A stretch of 64,000 bases of DNA. Origin: Variovorax sp. J22P240 (GTDB taxonomy: Bacteria; Pseudomonadota; Gammaproteobacteria; Burkholderiales; Burkholderiaceae_C). Location: NCBI RefSeq assembly GCF_030316855.1, contig NZ_JASZYR010000013.1:1-64000 (forward strand), read 5' to 3'. The position numbers and the translations under genes are program-made. Under the pieces are notes generated by a model that searched no databases, was not told where the DNA came from, and saw only the letters and a list, made by a program, of their open reading frames with translations. Below are positions 37,898-47,660 of this stretch, one piece after another (position 1 is the first letter of the stretch; each line of letters starts with the position of its first letter).

Positions 37898-38390
37898 CGG
37901 TTCATTCTGGCCTGCGGCAACGCTTCCACTGTAGGACGGCGGCGGTTCCGGCGCAGTCTTCGCTCGGCGGGCGCCTGACGGAGAAGCGGTTGGCGGACTC
38001 GTGTCGACTCGCCCGGGCGAAGGCTTCGTGGCGAGGAGGGCACCGCGATGCTGAAGTGAGTGCCGGCGCCGAAATCATCGATTGAGTGGGGGTGCCAAGT
38101 AATTGCGGGTATCACTACTTCGAGTTTTTCCACCGACTGCATCAACTGCTTCCCCTTGGCGATTCATTGTCGGCAGCGAGGTGATCAATGTGCGCTCTGC
38201 TTCCTAAGCTCTTCCCGCCCAGAGACCAGACACCAGTCAAGCTCGTGGCTTGGGATCCGATCAACGAGCGGGAGCGACTTCCTCAGCCTGGAGATGTCCG
38301 TCTATGTGGTCGTCGGCAAGGACCGCACCGGCGGGTCCCGCGGCTTCGAGAAGACCATGGGCATGCGCCACCGGAGGAGCCGCTGCGTCG
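37898..38390. other. intergenic stretch without recognisable gene
   Basis: Upstream of the MpaB-like gene and downstream of the MaoC-like gene. It is less GC-rich around 38080-38170. Several frames are open on both strands, but none has a convincing start site or family. The promoter of the MpaB-like gene should be near 37900-37980; none is clear. Confidence 0.35.
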
Positions 38391-39254
38391 TCAGGGGACA
38401 ATCTGCGCCAGCCCGCGATCCAGCACGGTGACGTTGCGCGCAGACACCCTGCAGCGGAACCGCACGCCCTCCGATTCACCCAGCCACACATCGGTGCGGA
38501 GTACGTCGCCCGGATAAACCGGTGCCGAGAATCGCGCGTCGAGGCGTCGTACGCGAGAAGCGTCGCCTCCGGCCGCCATCGTCGCCACCGCATGGCCGGC
38601 GATGCCGTAGCTGCAGAGGCCGTGAAGTATGGGTCGCTCGAAACCGGCGAGTCGCGCCACCGCCGGGTCGGCGTGGAGCGGGTTGTCGTCGCCGCTCAAC
38701 CGGTAGATGAGCGCCGCCTGCTGCGGGATCGCGAAGTCGAGGAAGCGGTCTGGCTCGCGCCTCGGCAGGGGCGGTGCTGCTGGCATGTCGACGGCCGGTC
38801 CGCCGAAGCCGCCGTCGGCGCGACAGATGGCGTTGGACCGCAGCACGCAGAGCAATGCGCCGTCGGCGTTGTCGAACAGGTCGCGGCGGGTGTGCAGGTG
38901 CGCACCGCGGCCGGGGCCCTTGTCGATGATCTCCTCCACCACCATGCGGCCGGTCACGCTGCCGGACACCGGCAGCGGGCGATGCACGACGAGGCTCTGT
39001 TCGCCATGCACCACCGATTGCCAGGCGATGCCGGTGCCGGGATCGCGTTGCCAGAAGCCGGGATGGCCGAGCACCACCGCCATGGTCGGCAGGACCCGCA
39101 ACCCGTCTTCATAGACATGTTGCAGCTGGTGCGCGTCCATCGGGTTGTTGCCCAAGCCCAGTCCGAGCGCGTAAAGGATGACATCGCGCGGGCCGTAGGT
39201 CTGTACCACGTCGGGAAAGACGCGGCTGCGCAGCCGGTCGTAGTCGATCGTCAT
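38391..39254 (-). CDS. MaoC-family (R)-specific enoyl-CoA hydratase, tandem hot-dog
   Basis: 287 aa with two hot-dog halves. The hydratase-2 motif YRLSGDDNPLHADPAVA at about residues 184-200 has the catalytic Asp189 and His194. Such proteins hydrate 2-enoyl-CoA to (R)-3-hydroxyacyl-CoA. It is the last gene of the second Liv operon, 10 nt behind the receptor gene, which ties it to oxidation of the imported compound. Confidence 0.85.
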   Translation of the reverse strand: MTIDYDRLRSRVFPDVVQTYGPRDVILYALGLGLGNNPMDAHQLQHVYEDGLRVLPTMAVVLGHPGFWQRDPGTGIAWQSVVHGEQSLVVHRPLPVSGSVTGRMVVEEIIDKGPGRGAHLHTRRDLFDNADGALLCVLRSNAICRADGGFGGPAVDMPAAPPLPRREPDRFLDFAIPQQAALIYRLSGDDNPLHADPAVARLAGFERPILHGLCSYGIAGHAVATMAAGGDASRVRRLDARFSAPVYPGDVLRTDVWLGESEGVRFRCRVSARNVTVLDRGLAQIVP

Positions 39255-39264
39255 CGTGTCCCGT

Positions 39265-40536
39265 TCAGATCGCGTTGCGCTTGCCCCAAACCGGCAAGGG
39301 CATGGCGACGGGTTTGATCAGGCCGAAGGGCTCCGGTGCGATGGTGACAATCTTCCGCGCGCGCCACTGATCGTAGGTCGGAAAGGCCCGCGTGTTGCTC
39401 TGCGTCGTCGGGTCGAACTTCACGCCCCAGCCCACGATGGTGGAGCCCGCGGGCATGTCGAGGGCGAGCGCGGCCGTGCGGATCTTTTCCGTGTCCATGG
39501 CTCCGGCATCCGGCAGGATCCGCTTGAGCAGAAGGTACATCGCGGTGAAGCCCATGCCGGTGTGGGCCGAGGGATCGCGACCGTTGTGCTTCTTGCGGTG
39601 CTCCTCGTGGAAGCGCTTGAAGAGCGCCGCCGCCTCCGGCGTGAGACCGGCCGGATTGATGTTCACCGAGGTGCCGGCGTTGAAGACGCCGTTCACGTCG
39701 TCCATCAACGCATCGGCGTACTCGCCCACGTTGTGCCCACCGCCGTTGCCGATCACCGCCTTGAAGTTGAGGCCCGCCTCGCGCGACTGTCGCGCGAACA
39801 GGATGCAGTCGGGTGTGTACTGGCAGGCGATCAGCACGTCCGGCTGCAATGACTTGTAGCGCTGCACCATCGACGACATGTCGGTCGTCTTGTAGCTGTA
39901 GCTCGTCGCGTCCACGACCGTCACGCCCTTCTGGGCGAGCCATCCCTTGGCGCCCTCGGCGATGGCGGTACCGTTGGCCGAGTCCTCCGTGAGCAGCGCC
40001 ACCTTCATCTTCGGCACTTCGAGTCCGCAGCCCGGCGCGATGGTGTCGGTCACGAAACGCGCCGCGCCGGCGCCCAGCGTGGTCGCCGGGTAGATCATGC
40101 GAAACAGGTACTTGAAGCCGCGCTTGGTCACGTCGTCGGCGACGGCACCCTGCTCGAGGTAGATGACCTTGTTCCGCTCGGCGACCTGGCTTGCCGGCAG
40201 CGAGATCGAGCTGGCGTATGAGCCGACGATCACTTTCACGCCGTCCTTGCTGATGAGTCGGTTCGCTTGCGACACCGCCTCCGTGGAGCTGGGAACGTCG
40301 GCGACCGCGAACTCGACCTGCTGGCCGAACACGCCGCCCTCGGCATTGGCCCATTCCTGCGCGAGCTGGAAGCCGCGGAAGACATCGTTTCCGAGCGTCG
40401 CCAGGGGCCCCGACAGCGGCAGAAGCACACCGATCTTCAGGGGTGGCTTCTGCGCGAAGACGGAAGGCGATGCTGCCGCGGCAGCCAGGCCGCCGCCAGC
40501 CATGGCAGCGAAGGAACGTCGGGAAATCTTGCTCAT
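39265..40536 (-). CDS. Liv-type ABC transporter solute-binding protein
   Basis: 423 aa. The N-terminus SRRSFAAMAGGGLAAAAASPSVFAQK is a twin-arginine-like signal, then a type I binding fold (LKIGVLLPLSGPLATLGNDVFRGFQLA). AGGAGA lies 8 nt before ATG 40536, which overlaps the livF stop by 4 nt. The receptor comes after the ATPase genes, unlike the first Liv cluster. The ligand is unknown; the operon's association with ThDP enzymes and CoA enzymes points to an organic acid. Confidence 0.87.
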   Translation of the reverse strand: MSKISRRSFAAMAGGGLAAAAASPSVFAQKPPLKIGVLLPLSGPLATLGNDVFRGFQLAQEWANAEGGVFGQQVEFAVADVPSSTEAVSQANRLISKDGVKVIVGSYASSISLPASQVAERNKVIYLEQGAVADDVTKRGFKYLFRMIYPATTLGAGAARFVTDTIAPGCGLEVPKMKVALLTEDSANGTAIAEGAKGWLAQKGVTVVDATSYSYKTTDMSSMVQRYKSLQPDVLIACQYTPDCILFARQSREAGLNFKAVIGNGGGHNVGEYADALMDDVNGVFNAGTSVNINPAGLTPEAAALFKRFHEEHRKKHNGRDPSAHTGMGFTAMYLLLKRILPDAGAMDTEKIRTAALALDMPAGSTIVGWGVKFDPTTQSNTRAFPTYDQWRARKIVTIAPEPFGLIKPVAMPLPVWGKRNAI

Positions 40537-41267
40537 GCGGTTGTCTCCTGTTGCGTTTGCGAACCGAGGCCGAGATAGATGCGTTGCACCTCGGGATTTT
40601 GGGAAAGCTCGCGGCCGGTGCCGCTCAGCGCTGCGTGGCCGTGCTGGATCACGTAGGCGCGGTCCGCCAGTGCCAGTGCGCGGCCGACGTTCTGCTCGAC
40701 GATCACCAGCGTGACGCCGGTGTCGCGGATGGCGCGGATGGCGTCGTAGACGACGTCGACCGCGATCGGCGCCAGCCCGAGCGAGACCTCGTCGAGCATC
40801 AGCACCTCGGGCATCGCGACGAGCCCGCGTGCGATGGCGCACATCTGCTGCTGGCCGCCCGAGAGCGTGCCGCCAAGCTGCTGCGCCCGCTCCGCGAGGA
40901 TCGGGAACAGGCGATGCACGTAGTCCAGTCGCTCGGCCATATGCGGCCGGGCGCGTTTGGAGTACGCACCGAGCTCCAGGTTGCGTCGCACGTTCATGCG
41001 CTGGAACAGGCGCCGACCCTCGGGCACCAGCACCACGCCGCGCTCGACGATCGCATCGCTCGGCTCGCCGCCGATCGCGACGCCGTCGAGCAGGATGCTG
41101 CCGCGCGTGGGCTTCACCAGTCCGGCGATCGTGCGCATGAGCGTCGTCTTGCCGACGCCGTTGGAGCCGACGATCGCAACGACTTCGCCGCGGCGCACGG
41201 CCATGCTCATGCCGAACAGGACCTGGGTGTCGCCGTAGCCGGCATCGACGTTCTTCACTTCAAGCAT
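40533..41267 (-). CDS. livF: branched-chain-type ABC transporter ATPase
   Basis: 244 aa. Walker A GSNGVGKTT (a Ser-Asn-Gly-Val variant), signature LSGGQQQMCAIARGL, Walker B LMLDEVSLGLAPI, LivF-type RRLFQRMNVRRNLELGAY. ATG 41267 has GGAG 7 nt upstream and lies 8 nt inside livG; an upstream ATG in the same frame would add 12 residues without a ribosome binding site. Confidence 0.9.
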   Translation of the reverse strand: MLEVKNVDAGYGDTQVLFGMSMAVRRGEVVAIVGSNGVGKTTLMRTIAGLVKPTRGSILLDGVAIGGEPSDAIVERGVVLVPEGRRLFQRMNVRRNLELGAYSKRARPHMAERLDYVHRLFPILAERAQQLGGTLSGGQQQMCAIARGLVAMPEVLMLDEVSLGLAPIAVDVVYDAIRAIRDTGVTLVIVEQNVGRALALADRAYVIQHGHAALSGTGRELSQNPEVQRIYLGLGSQTQQETTA

Positions 41268-41988
41268 GGGCAGGCTCCATGGCGGTGTCGCCCAGGTAGG
41301 CACGGACGACGGCGGGATTGCGCATGACCTCCAGCGGCGCGCCGTCCGCGATCTTCCTGCCCGTGTCCATGACCACGAGCCGATCGCAGATGCCCATCAC
41401 CGCCTCCATGTTGTGCTCCACGAAGAGCACCGTCGTGCCTTCGCTGCGCACGGCGCGGATCAGGTCGAGCATGGCGCCGACCTCCGAGGAGTTGAGTCCC
41501 GCCAGCACCTCGTCGAGCAGCAGCATGCGCGGCGTCGTGGCCAGCGCGCGGCCCACCTCCAGGCGCTTCTTCTCGGCGGTCGTGAGGGATGGCGTCGGCA
41601 GGTCGAGTCGCGCGCCCAGCCCGACGCGGCGTGCGACGTCGCTCGCTGCGGCGCGCGCCTCGTCCACGCGGCGCCGGTGCAGCATGCTGCCGGTCATGAT
41701 GGTTTCGAGCACCGTCATCGAATGGAAGGTCTGCGGAATCTGGAAGGTCCGCGCAAGACCACGCCGGCAGATGCCCGCCGACGACATGCCGGCCAGCGAG
41801 TGGCCCTCGAACAGGATGTCGCCGCCGTCCGGTGCGATGGCGCCCGCGACGAGGTTGAAGAGCGTGGTCTTGCCGGCGCCGTTCGGGCCGATCAACCCGA
41901 AGATCTCGCCGGCCGTGACCTCGAAGTCCACCGCATCGACGGCGACCAGCCCGCCGAAGCGCTTGGTGAGTTTCCGGACCTGCAGCAT
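41260..41988 (-). CDS. livG: branched-chain-type ABC transporter ATPase
   Basis: 242 aa. Walker A GPNGAGKTT, LivG-typical GLARTFQIPQTFHSMTVLETI, Walker B MLLLDEVLAGLNSSE. The signature region reads LTTAEKKRLEVGRAL in place of LSGGxQ, a variant found in LivG proteins. Two ATGs stand in tandem (41991 and 41988); GGGAGG is 6 nt from the second, which is used. The first overlaps the livM stop as ATGA. Confidence 0.9.
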   Translation of the reverse strand: MLQVRKLTKRFGGLVAVDAVDFEVTAGEIFGLIGPNGAGKTTLFNLVAGAIAPDGGDILFEGHSLAGMSSAGICRRGLARTFQIPQTFHSMTVLETIMTGSMLHRRRVDEARAAASDVARRVGLGARLDLPTPSLTTAEKKRLEVGRALATTPRMLLLDEVLAGLNSSEVGAMLDLIRAVRSEGTTVLFVEHNMEAVMGICDRLVVMDTGRKIADGAPLEVMRNPAVVRAYLGDTAMEPAHA

Positions 41989-43016
41989 CATTCGCCTCCC
42001 GCGGGCAGGATGGCCGGACGCCCGGCGGGCTGCCGTCGGCGACGATGCACCCACGCGCGCAGATCCTGCAGACCGCCCACCAGGCCCTGGGGCAGCAGCA
42101 CCACGATCACCACCAGCATGAGCCCGTAGACCACCAGGTGCGTGCCGGAAGCCGAACTTCCGAACGCCTCCACGAGGAACTCGCGAAAGGGCAGGGCGAT
42201 CGCAGCGCCGAGCACCGGGCCCGCCAGCGTGCCCACGCCGCCCAGGATCGCCATCAGCGCCAGGTCCACCGAGAAGCTGATGGTGAAGACCGTGCCCGGC
42301 TCGATGTACATGACGTACTGCGCCATCAGCGTGCCGCCGATGGAGGTGAGGGCGGCGCTGACCACGAGCGCGAGCAGCTTGTAGCGTCGCACGGGCACGC
42401 CCGCGGCGTCGGCGGCCTCTTCGTTGTCGCGGATTGCGCGCAGGTAGAAGCCCGTGTAGCTGCGCGACAGCAGGAAGGCAGCGGCGAGCACGACCGCCAG
42501 GTAGCCGCCCGCCAGCCAGACATAGCTGCTGCGGTCCGAGAACACCATGCGGGCCAAGCCCGGGACGAAGTCCACGCTCAGGCCGTAGGGCAGCTCGACG
42601 AACTTGCGCGAGTAGATCAGCAGGATGCGCACGGTCTCGCCGAAGGCCAGCGTGGCCATCGCGAAGAAGACGCCGCGCATGCGGAAGGTCGGGAAGGCGA
42701 TGATCACGACCAGCACGATGCTGAAGACTGCGCCCGCCAGCATTCCCAGCCACGGACTGATGCCCGCATAGTTCAGCAGGATGGTGGAGGTGTAGGCGCC
42801 GATGCCGAAGAAGGCCGTGTGGCCGAGCGAGAACTGTCCGGCCATGCCGCCCACGATGTTCCAGGCGGAGGCCAGGCCCGCATAGATCAGCGTGAGGATC
42901 AGCAGGTTGAGATAGTGGTCGTTGCTGGGGACCAGCGCGCCAGCGATGACGACGGCCGCCAGCACGCCGGCCCAAGCCGCGTCGCGGCCGCTTGCAATGA
43001 GGTAGCGCGACTTCAT
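41988..43016 (-). CDS. livM: branched-chain-type ABC transporter permease
   Basis: 342 aa, about nine membrane segments. LivM family segments are GGMAGQFSLGHTAFFGIGAY, RMRGVFFAMATLAFGETVRILL and the coupling loop TGFYLRAIRDNEEAADAAGV. The start overlaps the livH stop as ATGA. A C-terminal basic tail (RRRRQPAGRPAI) follows the last membrane segment. Confidence 0.9.
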   Translation of the reverse strand: MKSRYLIASGRDAAWAGVLAAVVIAGALVPSNDHYLNLLILTLIYAGLASAWNIVGGMAGQFSLGHTAFFGIGAYTSTILLNYAGISPWLGMLAGAVFSIVLVVIIAFPTFRMRGVFFAMATLAFGETVRILLIYSRKFVELPYGLSVDFVPGLARMVFSDRSSYVWLAGGYLAVVLAAAFLLSRSYTGFYLRAIRDNEEAADAAGVPVRRYKLLALVVSAALTSIGGTLMAQYVMYIEPGTVFTISFSVDLALMAILGGVGTLAGPVLGAAIALPFREFLVEAFGSSASGTHLVVYGLMLVVIVVLLPQGLVGGLQDLRAWVHRRRRQPAGRPAILPAGGE

Positions 43017-43897
43017 TTGAGTGCCTCCTTTTCTGCGCCCTTGACGCCGAACAGGCCATGCGGTCGGACCGCGAGCAGCAGGATCAGCAGCACGAAGTGC
43101 GTGGCTTCCTTCAGATCGGGGCTGATGAAGCCGGTGATCGATTCCACGACGCCCAGCACCAGGCCACCAATGACCGTGCCCGGAAGACTCGCGAGGCCGC
43201 CCAGCACCACCACGACGAAGGCCACCAGCACGAAGAAGGTGCCCACCGACGGAAATGCATAGAAGCTGGGAACGAGAACTGCGCCCGCGATGCCGGTCAG
43301 CCCGATCCCGAGACCGAAGGTGATGAGGAAGATGCGACTCGGGTTGACGCCCATCAGCCGGGCGGCCACGATGTCCTGCGAGATCGCCTCGATCGCGCGG
43401 CCGAGGAAGGTCGCGCGCATGAAGACCACCACCGCGCCCAGGATGGCCGCGGCGAAGCCGAAGGCCACCAGCCGGTTGCTGCTGATCGTGATGCCGAGCA
43501 GGTCGACGGACTCGGCACCGGCCGGCATGACCTGCACTGTCCGGTAGTCGGCGCTCCACAGCAGCAGCGCCAGGTTCTGCAGCGCGATGCCCAGCCCGAG
43601 CGTGGCGAATACCTGGGTCATTTCCGGCTTGTAGATGGTGAAGCGCATCAGGCACCAATAGAAGAGCAGGCCGAGGACGAAGAAGGCCGCGCCGATCAGG
43701 GGAGCACCGAAGTAGGGGTTGATGCCGGTTCCCCGCATCAGCCAGTAGCCGGCGTACATGCCGAGCATCAGGAATTCGCCGTGCGCGAAATTGACCACCT
43801 TCGCCACGCCGAAGATGAGATTGAGCCCGAGTGCGCAGAGGGCGTAGACGCCGCCGAGCAGCACGCCCGAGACGATGAGTTGAATGAGGACCTGCAT
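43013..43897 (-). CDS. livH: branched-chain-type ABC transporter permease
   Basis: 294 aa with eight membrane segments; LivH family segments are ALGLNLIFGVAKVVNFAHGEFLMLGMYAGYW and VVVLGGLASLPGTVIGGLVLG. This is the first gene of a six-gene minus-strand operon livH-livM-livG-livF-receptor-maoC. A 14-bp palindrome at 43951-43964 lies 54 nt upstream, in the promoter position, which suggests control by the GntR protein at 50684. Confidence 0.9.
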   Translation of the reverse strand: MQVLIQLIVSGVLLGGVYALCALGLNLIFGVAKVVNFAHGEFLMLGMYAGYWLMRGTGINPYFGAPLIGAAFFVLGLLFYWCLMRFTIYKPEMTQVFATLGLGIALQNLALLLWSADYRTVQVMPAGAESVDLLGITISSNRLVAFGFAAAILGAVVVFMRATFLGRAIEAISQDIVAARLMGVNPSRIFLITFGLGIGLTGIAGAVLVPSFYAFPSVGTFFVLVAFVVVVLGGLASLPGTVIGGLVLGVVESITGFISPDLKEATHFVLLILLLAVRPHGLFGVKGAEKEALK

Positions 43898-43950
43898 GGG
43901 AAGGGGCTGTCTCCGAGGGGGCGGGTTTTGCCGAGGCGTCTCGAATAAAA

Positions 43951-43964
43951 TAGTTTATAAACTA
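43951..43964. promoter_or_regulatory. GntR-type operator, site A (TAGTTTATAAACTA)
   Basis: A perfect 14-bp palindrome in the divergent region between livH and the ThDP enzyme gene at 44096. It shares the core TATAAACT with sites at 50583 and 55524. The local AT-richness contrasts sharply with the GC-rich surroundings. Confidence 0.6.
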
Positions 43965-44095
43965 CAGGATGTATTGAATGGGCTGCCCCTGATCCTGTCA
44001 AGGGGGCAACACCCGGGGTGCCGCCGGGCATCGATAGCCACGCATTGCAAGAACCCGCACAGCAGTCAACGACAACCTTTCCGAACTTTTCTGCC

Positions 44096-45880
44096 ATGAC
44101 CATCCAGCGCTCGCTCACCACCACCCGTCCCAGCCCCGAACTCATTGCCGCGGTGCTCGAGGAAGCCGGGATCGATGCCGTGTTCGGCATCTCCGGCGGC
44201 CACACCGGCCGCATCTTTGGAGCGCTGGAGAAACGGCAGGACACGATCCGGACCGTGCTGGTGCGCGAGGAGTCGCTGGCCGCCGTCATGGCCGAGGTCT
44301 ACGGACGCCTCACGCGCAAGCCGGGCGTCGTGCTCGGGCAGGGGCCCTGGGTGCTGGGCAATGGACTGGTCGGCACGATCGAGGCCCGCCTCTCGAGCTC
44401 GCCGATGCTGCTGCTGACCGACTTCAGCGACACGCCCCCGTTCGGCCTGCATGCCCCGTACCAGTCGGGCACGGGCGAGTACGGCAACTGGGATGCGCGC
44501 CAGGCATTCGGCGGCATCACCAAGCAGGTGTTCGCCGTGCACGACGCGACCGCGGCGGTGCAGGCGACGCAACTCGCCATCAAGCACGCACTCAGCGGCC
44601 AGCCCGGACCGGTGGCCGTGATCTACGGACTCGAGGCGCTCACGGGCCATGTCGGCCCCGACTCGCAGCCGCGGCTCTATCCGACGCGCCACTACCTGCC
44701 CGTGGCGCTGCCGCCAGCGGCCCCGAAGGCGGTGGAGGGTGCCATCGCCGCGCTGCGTGCGGCGCGCCGCCCGGTGCTGGTCGCCGGCAACGGTGTGCGA
44801 CTCGCCGCTGCGTACGAGCCGCTGCGCCGCTTCGCCGAGGCTGCCGGCCTGCCGGTGGTGACCACGCCTTCGGGCAAGGGCGTGCTCGCGGAGACGCATC
44901 CGCTCGCGCTCGGCGTGTTCGGCACTTTCGGAACCGACGGCGCGAACGCTTGCGTCGGGGAGGCCGACCTGGTCGTCGTCGTGGGATCCAAGCTCACGGC
45001 GTCGGACACTGCCCGGGAAAGCCCGTTGCTGCTCGACCCGGAGCGCCAGGCCTTCATCCAGATCGACGTGGAGCCGCGCAATGCGTCGTGGACCTTCCCG
45101 GCCGAACATGTGCTGCTGGGCGACGCCGGCACGGTGCTCGACCAGATGCGCGACGCGCTTGCCGGCGCGATGCCCTCGGACGGGATCGAGCGTGTGAAGG
45201 GCCACCGAGCGCGCCACGGGCACTTCGACGGCGAAGCGTACCGGTCGGGGGCCAGTCCGCTGATGCCCCAGCGCATCATCGCGGAGCTGCAGCGCCACCT
45301 GCCGGAGGATGTGGTGATCACGTGCGACGCGGGCGAGAACCGCATCTTCATGACGCATTGCTACCAGACTCGCTCGGCCGGCGCTTTCCTGCAGGCGGCG
45401 GGGGCGGGGCCGATGGGCTTCGGGATTCCCGCAGCGCTCGCGGCAAAGCTGGTGCACCCCGATCGACCGGTGGTCGCGGTGTGCGGCGACGGCGGCTTCG
45501 CCATGACGATGAACGGCCTGATGACCGCGGTCGAGCAGGCGCTGCCGATCATCGTGGTGATCTTCAACAACCAGGCGCTCGGCTGGTCGCTCCATTCGCG
45601 CGGACCGTTCGCGACCACGCTGGGCGACTTCGACCATGCCGCGATCGCACGCGGCATGGGCTGCGAGGGCATCCGCGTGACCGAAGCGTCCAAGCTCGGT
45701 GCCGCCCTGCAGGCCGCGCTCGTGGCCGACCGGCCGACCGTCATCGACGTGCTCACCTCCCTCGAAGTTTCTTTCGAGGACCTGACTTCGGCACTTGCCG
45801 CGCCGCCTGCGAGAGCGTCCTCGACTGTCGATGCGCTCCGCGCCCCGATTTCCCGCCACAACCAAGGAGACAAGACATGA
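44096..45880 (+). CDS. ThDP-dependent enzyme, acetolactate synthase-like (first of two)
   Basis: 594 aa in the acetolactate synthase/benzoylformate decarboxylase superfamily. The N-terminal Pyr domain has the cofactor-activating Glu in REESLAAVMAEVYGR; the central domain has VLVAGNGVRLAAAYEPLRRFAEAAGLPV; the PP domain has GDGGFAMTMNGLMTAVEQ...NNQALGW, the GDG-N27-NN diphosphate motif. The reaction cannot be fixed: 2-oxo acid decarboxylase or carboligase. ATG 44096 has no clear ribosome binding site; GTG 44018 in the same frame would add 26 residues. It is divergent from livH over site A and overlaps the lactonase gene by 4 nt. Confidence 0.8.
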   Translation: MTIQRSLTTTRPSPELIAAVLEEAGIDAVFGISGGHTGRIFGALEKRQDTIRTVLVREESLAAVMAEVYGRLTRKPGVVLGQGPWVLGNGLVGTIEARLSSSPMLLLTDFSDTPPFGLHAPYQSGTGEYGNWDARQAFGGITKQVFAVHDATAAVQATQLAIKHALSGQPGPVAVIYGLEALTGHVGPDSQPRLYPTRHYLPVALPPAAPKAVEGAIAALRAARRPVLVAGNGVRLAAAYEPLRRFAEAAGLPVVTTPSGKGVLAETHPLALGVFGTFGTDGANACVGEADLVVVVGSKLTASDTARESPLLLDPERQAFIQIDVEPRNASWTFPAEHVLLGDAGTVLDQMRDALAGAMPSDGIERVKGHRARHGHFDGEAYRSGASPLMPQRIIAELQRHLPEDVVITCDAGENRIFMTHCYQTRSAGAFLQAAGAGPMGFGIPAALAAKLVHPDRPVVAVCGDGGFAMTMNGLMTAVEQALPIIVVIFNNQALGWSLHSRGPFATTLGDFDHAAIARGMGCEGIRVTEASKLGAALQAALVADRPTVIDVLTSLEVSFEDLTSALAAPPARASSTVDALRAPISRHNQGDKT

Positions 45881-46809
45881 CATCCCCGATCCGCGAACTG
45901 GCCGCCGGGCTGCGCTTTCCCGAAGGGCCCATCGCGATGCCCGATGGTTCCGTGCTGCTGGTGGAGATCGAGGGCAAGACGCTGACGCGGGTCGGCGCCG
46001 ACGGCCGCGTCGAGCGCATTGCGAAGCTCGCCGGTGGGCCCAACGGCGCGGCGATCGGCCCCGACGGGAAGGTCTACATCTGCAACAACGGCGGCTTCGA
46101 GTGGCACGACAGTGCCGAGCACGGCATTCGCCCGATCGGCCAGGCCGAGGACTATGCCGGCGGCTGGATCGAGACAGTCGACCTCCGCAATGGCCGGGTC
46201 GAGCGCCTGTACGAGCGAAGCGACGCGGCGCCGCTGCATGGGCCGAACGACCTGGTGTTCGACCGGCACGGCGGCTTCTGGTTCACCGATCACGGCAAGA
46301 CCCGCCCGCGCGACGTCGATCGCGGCAGTGTCTGCTACGCCAGGGCCGACGGATCGCAGATCCGGGAGCTGATCTTTCCGCTGTGGTCGCCGAACGGCAT
46401 CGGCCTGTCGGCCGACGAGCGCACGCTCTACGTGGCCGAGACATTCACTGGCCGTGTCTGGGCCTTCGACTTGAGTGCGCCGGGCGAGATCGCGAAGGAG
46501 CCCTGGCCGCAATCGCCGAACGGCGGGCGGCTGGTCGTGGGCCTGCCCGGCTACCAGAACCTGGATTCGCTGGCGATCGACAGCGAGGGCAACGTCTGCG
46601 TCGCGACCCTGGCGAACGGCGGCATCACGGTGATCGCACCGGACGGCAGCAAGGTCAGCCACGTGCCGACGCCGGACGCGATGACGACCAACATTTGCTT
46701 CGGCGGCGCGGCCCTGCGCACCGCCTACATCACGCTGTCGAGCACCGGCAAGCTGGTGGCGATGGACTGGCCGCGGCCGGGGCTGCCGCTGAATTACCTC
46801 AACACCTGA
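45877..46809 (+). CDS. SMP-30/gluconolactonase-family lactonase
   Basis: 310 aa, six-bladed beta-propeller of the SMP-30/LRE family. Expected divalent-metal ligands are visible: Glu16 in RFPEGPIA, Asn124 in HGPNDLVFD, Asn173 in SPNGIGLS and Asp230 in QNLDSLAID. These enzymes hydrolyse lactones of sugar acids and other hydroxy acids. AAGGAGA is 6 nt before ATG 45877, which overlaps the ThDP gene stop. A lactonase next to a ThDP enzyme suggests a lactone intermediate of a hydroxylated acid substrate. Confidence 0.85.
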   Translation: MTSPIRELAAGLRFPEGPIAMPDGSVLLVEIEGKTLTRVGADGRVERIAKLAGGPNGAAIGPDGKVYICNNGGFEWHDSAEHGIRPIGQAEDYAGGWIETVDLRNGRVERLYERSDAAPLHGPNDLVFDRHGGFWFTDHGKTRPRDVDRGSVCYARADGSQIRELIFPLWSPNGIGLSADERTLYVAETFTGRVWAFDLSAPGEIAKEPWPQSPNGGRLVVGLPGYQNLDSLAIDSEGNVCVATLANGGITVIAPDGSKVSHVPTPDAMTTNICFGGAALRTAYITLSSTGKLVAMDWPRPGLPLNYLNT

Positions 46810-46849
46810 AGGCCCGGGCATTGCGCGGGCTCGAGCCCGGGCACTGCGC

Positions 46850-47656
46850 TCAGCGCCCGGACCAGCGCGGCGGGCGCTTCTCGATGAACGCGCGCGGTCC
46901 TTCCAGGTAATCCTCGCTGGCCGCGACGATGGCCATGCCGGCGATGCTGCGCTGGCGCAGCGCCGTCTCGTCGAGGTCGCGGGACGCACGGGCGACGCGC
47001 AAGCTCTCGCGCACGGCCACCGGCGCATTCGCTGCGATCTGGGACGCCAGCTGCAGCGCCTCGTCGAGCACCCGCGCCGGTTCGACGAGCCGGTTGACGA
47101 GGCCGAAGCGGTGCGCGCGTTCGGCGTCGATCGGCAGCGCCGTGGCGATCATCTCGAGGGCGATGTTGGCGGGCAGCGCCCGTGGCAGGCGGTAGAGGCC
47201 GCCTGCGGCGGCGATCAGCCCGCGCAGCACCTCCGGCAAGCCGAAGGAGGCACGCGGGGACGCGACGACCATGTCGCAGGCCAGGACCAGTTCGCAGCCG
47301 CCGGCGAGCGCCTTGCCGTCGACCGCGACGATCCAGGGCTTGTCGCGCTTCGCGAACACCAGGCCCGCGAAGCCGCCGCGTTCGGTGCGCAGGCTGGCAC
47401 GCCTGCCGGCCGATATTTCCTTGAGGTCGGCGCCGGCGCAGAACACCTCGGGGTGCGAACTGGCGAGCACCACGGCACGGATGCTCGGGTCGCCTTCCGT
47501 CGCATCGACGATGGCCTCCAGCGCCGCCGCGACCGCGCCGTTGACGGCATTGCGCGCCTCGGGCCGATTCAGTGTGACGACGGCCGTGTGGCCGTCGCGT
47601 ACTTCGAAGCGCACCACGGCATCGCGCGCGCGGAGATCCGACCTGGCGGTGCTCAC
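46850..47656 (-). CDS. enoyl-CoA hydratase/isomerase family protein
   Basis: 268 aa crotonase. Oxyanion-hole sequence CAGADLKEIS and VDGKALAGGCELVLACD, then the GLPEVLRGLIAAAGG loop in which Glu corresponds to the first catalytic glutamate of enoyl-CoA hydratases. GTG 47656 is chosen because GGGAGG lies 8 nt upstream. It follows the Zn-dehydrogenase by 4 nt, last gene of a three-gene minus-strand operon. Convergent with the lactonase; a GC palindrome at 46826-46839 lies between them. Confidence 0.87.
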   Translation of the reverse strand: MSTARSDLRARDAVVRFEVRDGHTAVVTLNRPEARNAVNGAVAAALEAIVDATEGDPSIRAVVLASSHPEVFCAGADLKEISAGRRASLRTERGGFAGLVFAKRDKPWIVAVDGKALAGGCELVLACDMVVASPRASFGLPEVLRGLIAAAGGLYRLPRALPANIALEMIATALPIDAERAHRFGLVNRLVEPARVLDEALQLASQIAANAPVAVRESLRVARASRDLDETALRQRSIAGMAIVAASEDYLEGPRAFIEKRPPRWSGR

Positions 47657-47660
47657 TGGA

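Noticed and set aside
46826-46839. GC palindrome CGGGCTCGAGCCCG between convergent lactonase and hydratase genes
   Set aside because: No T-run on either strand; a terminator cannot be claimed.
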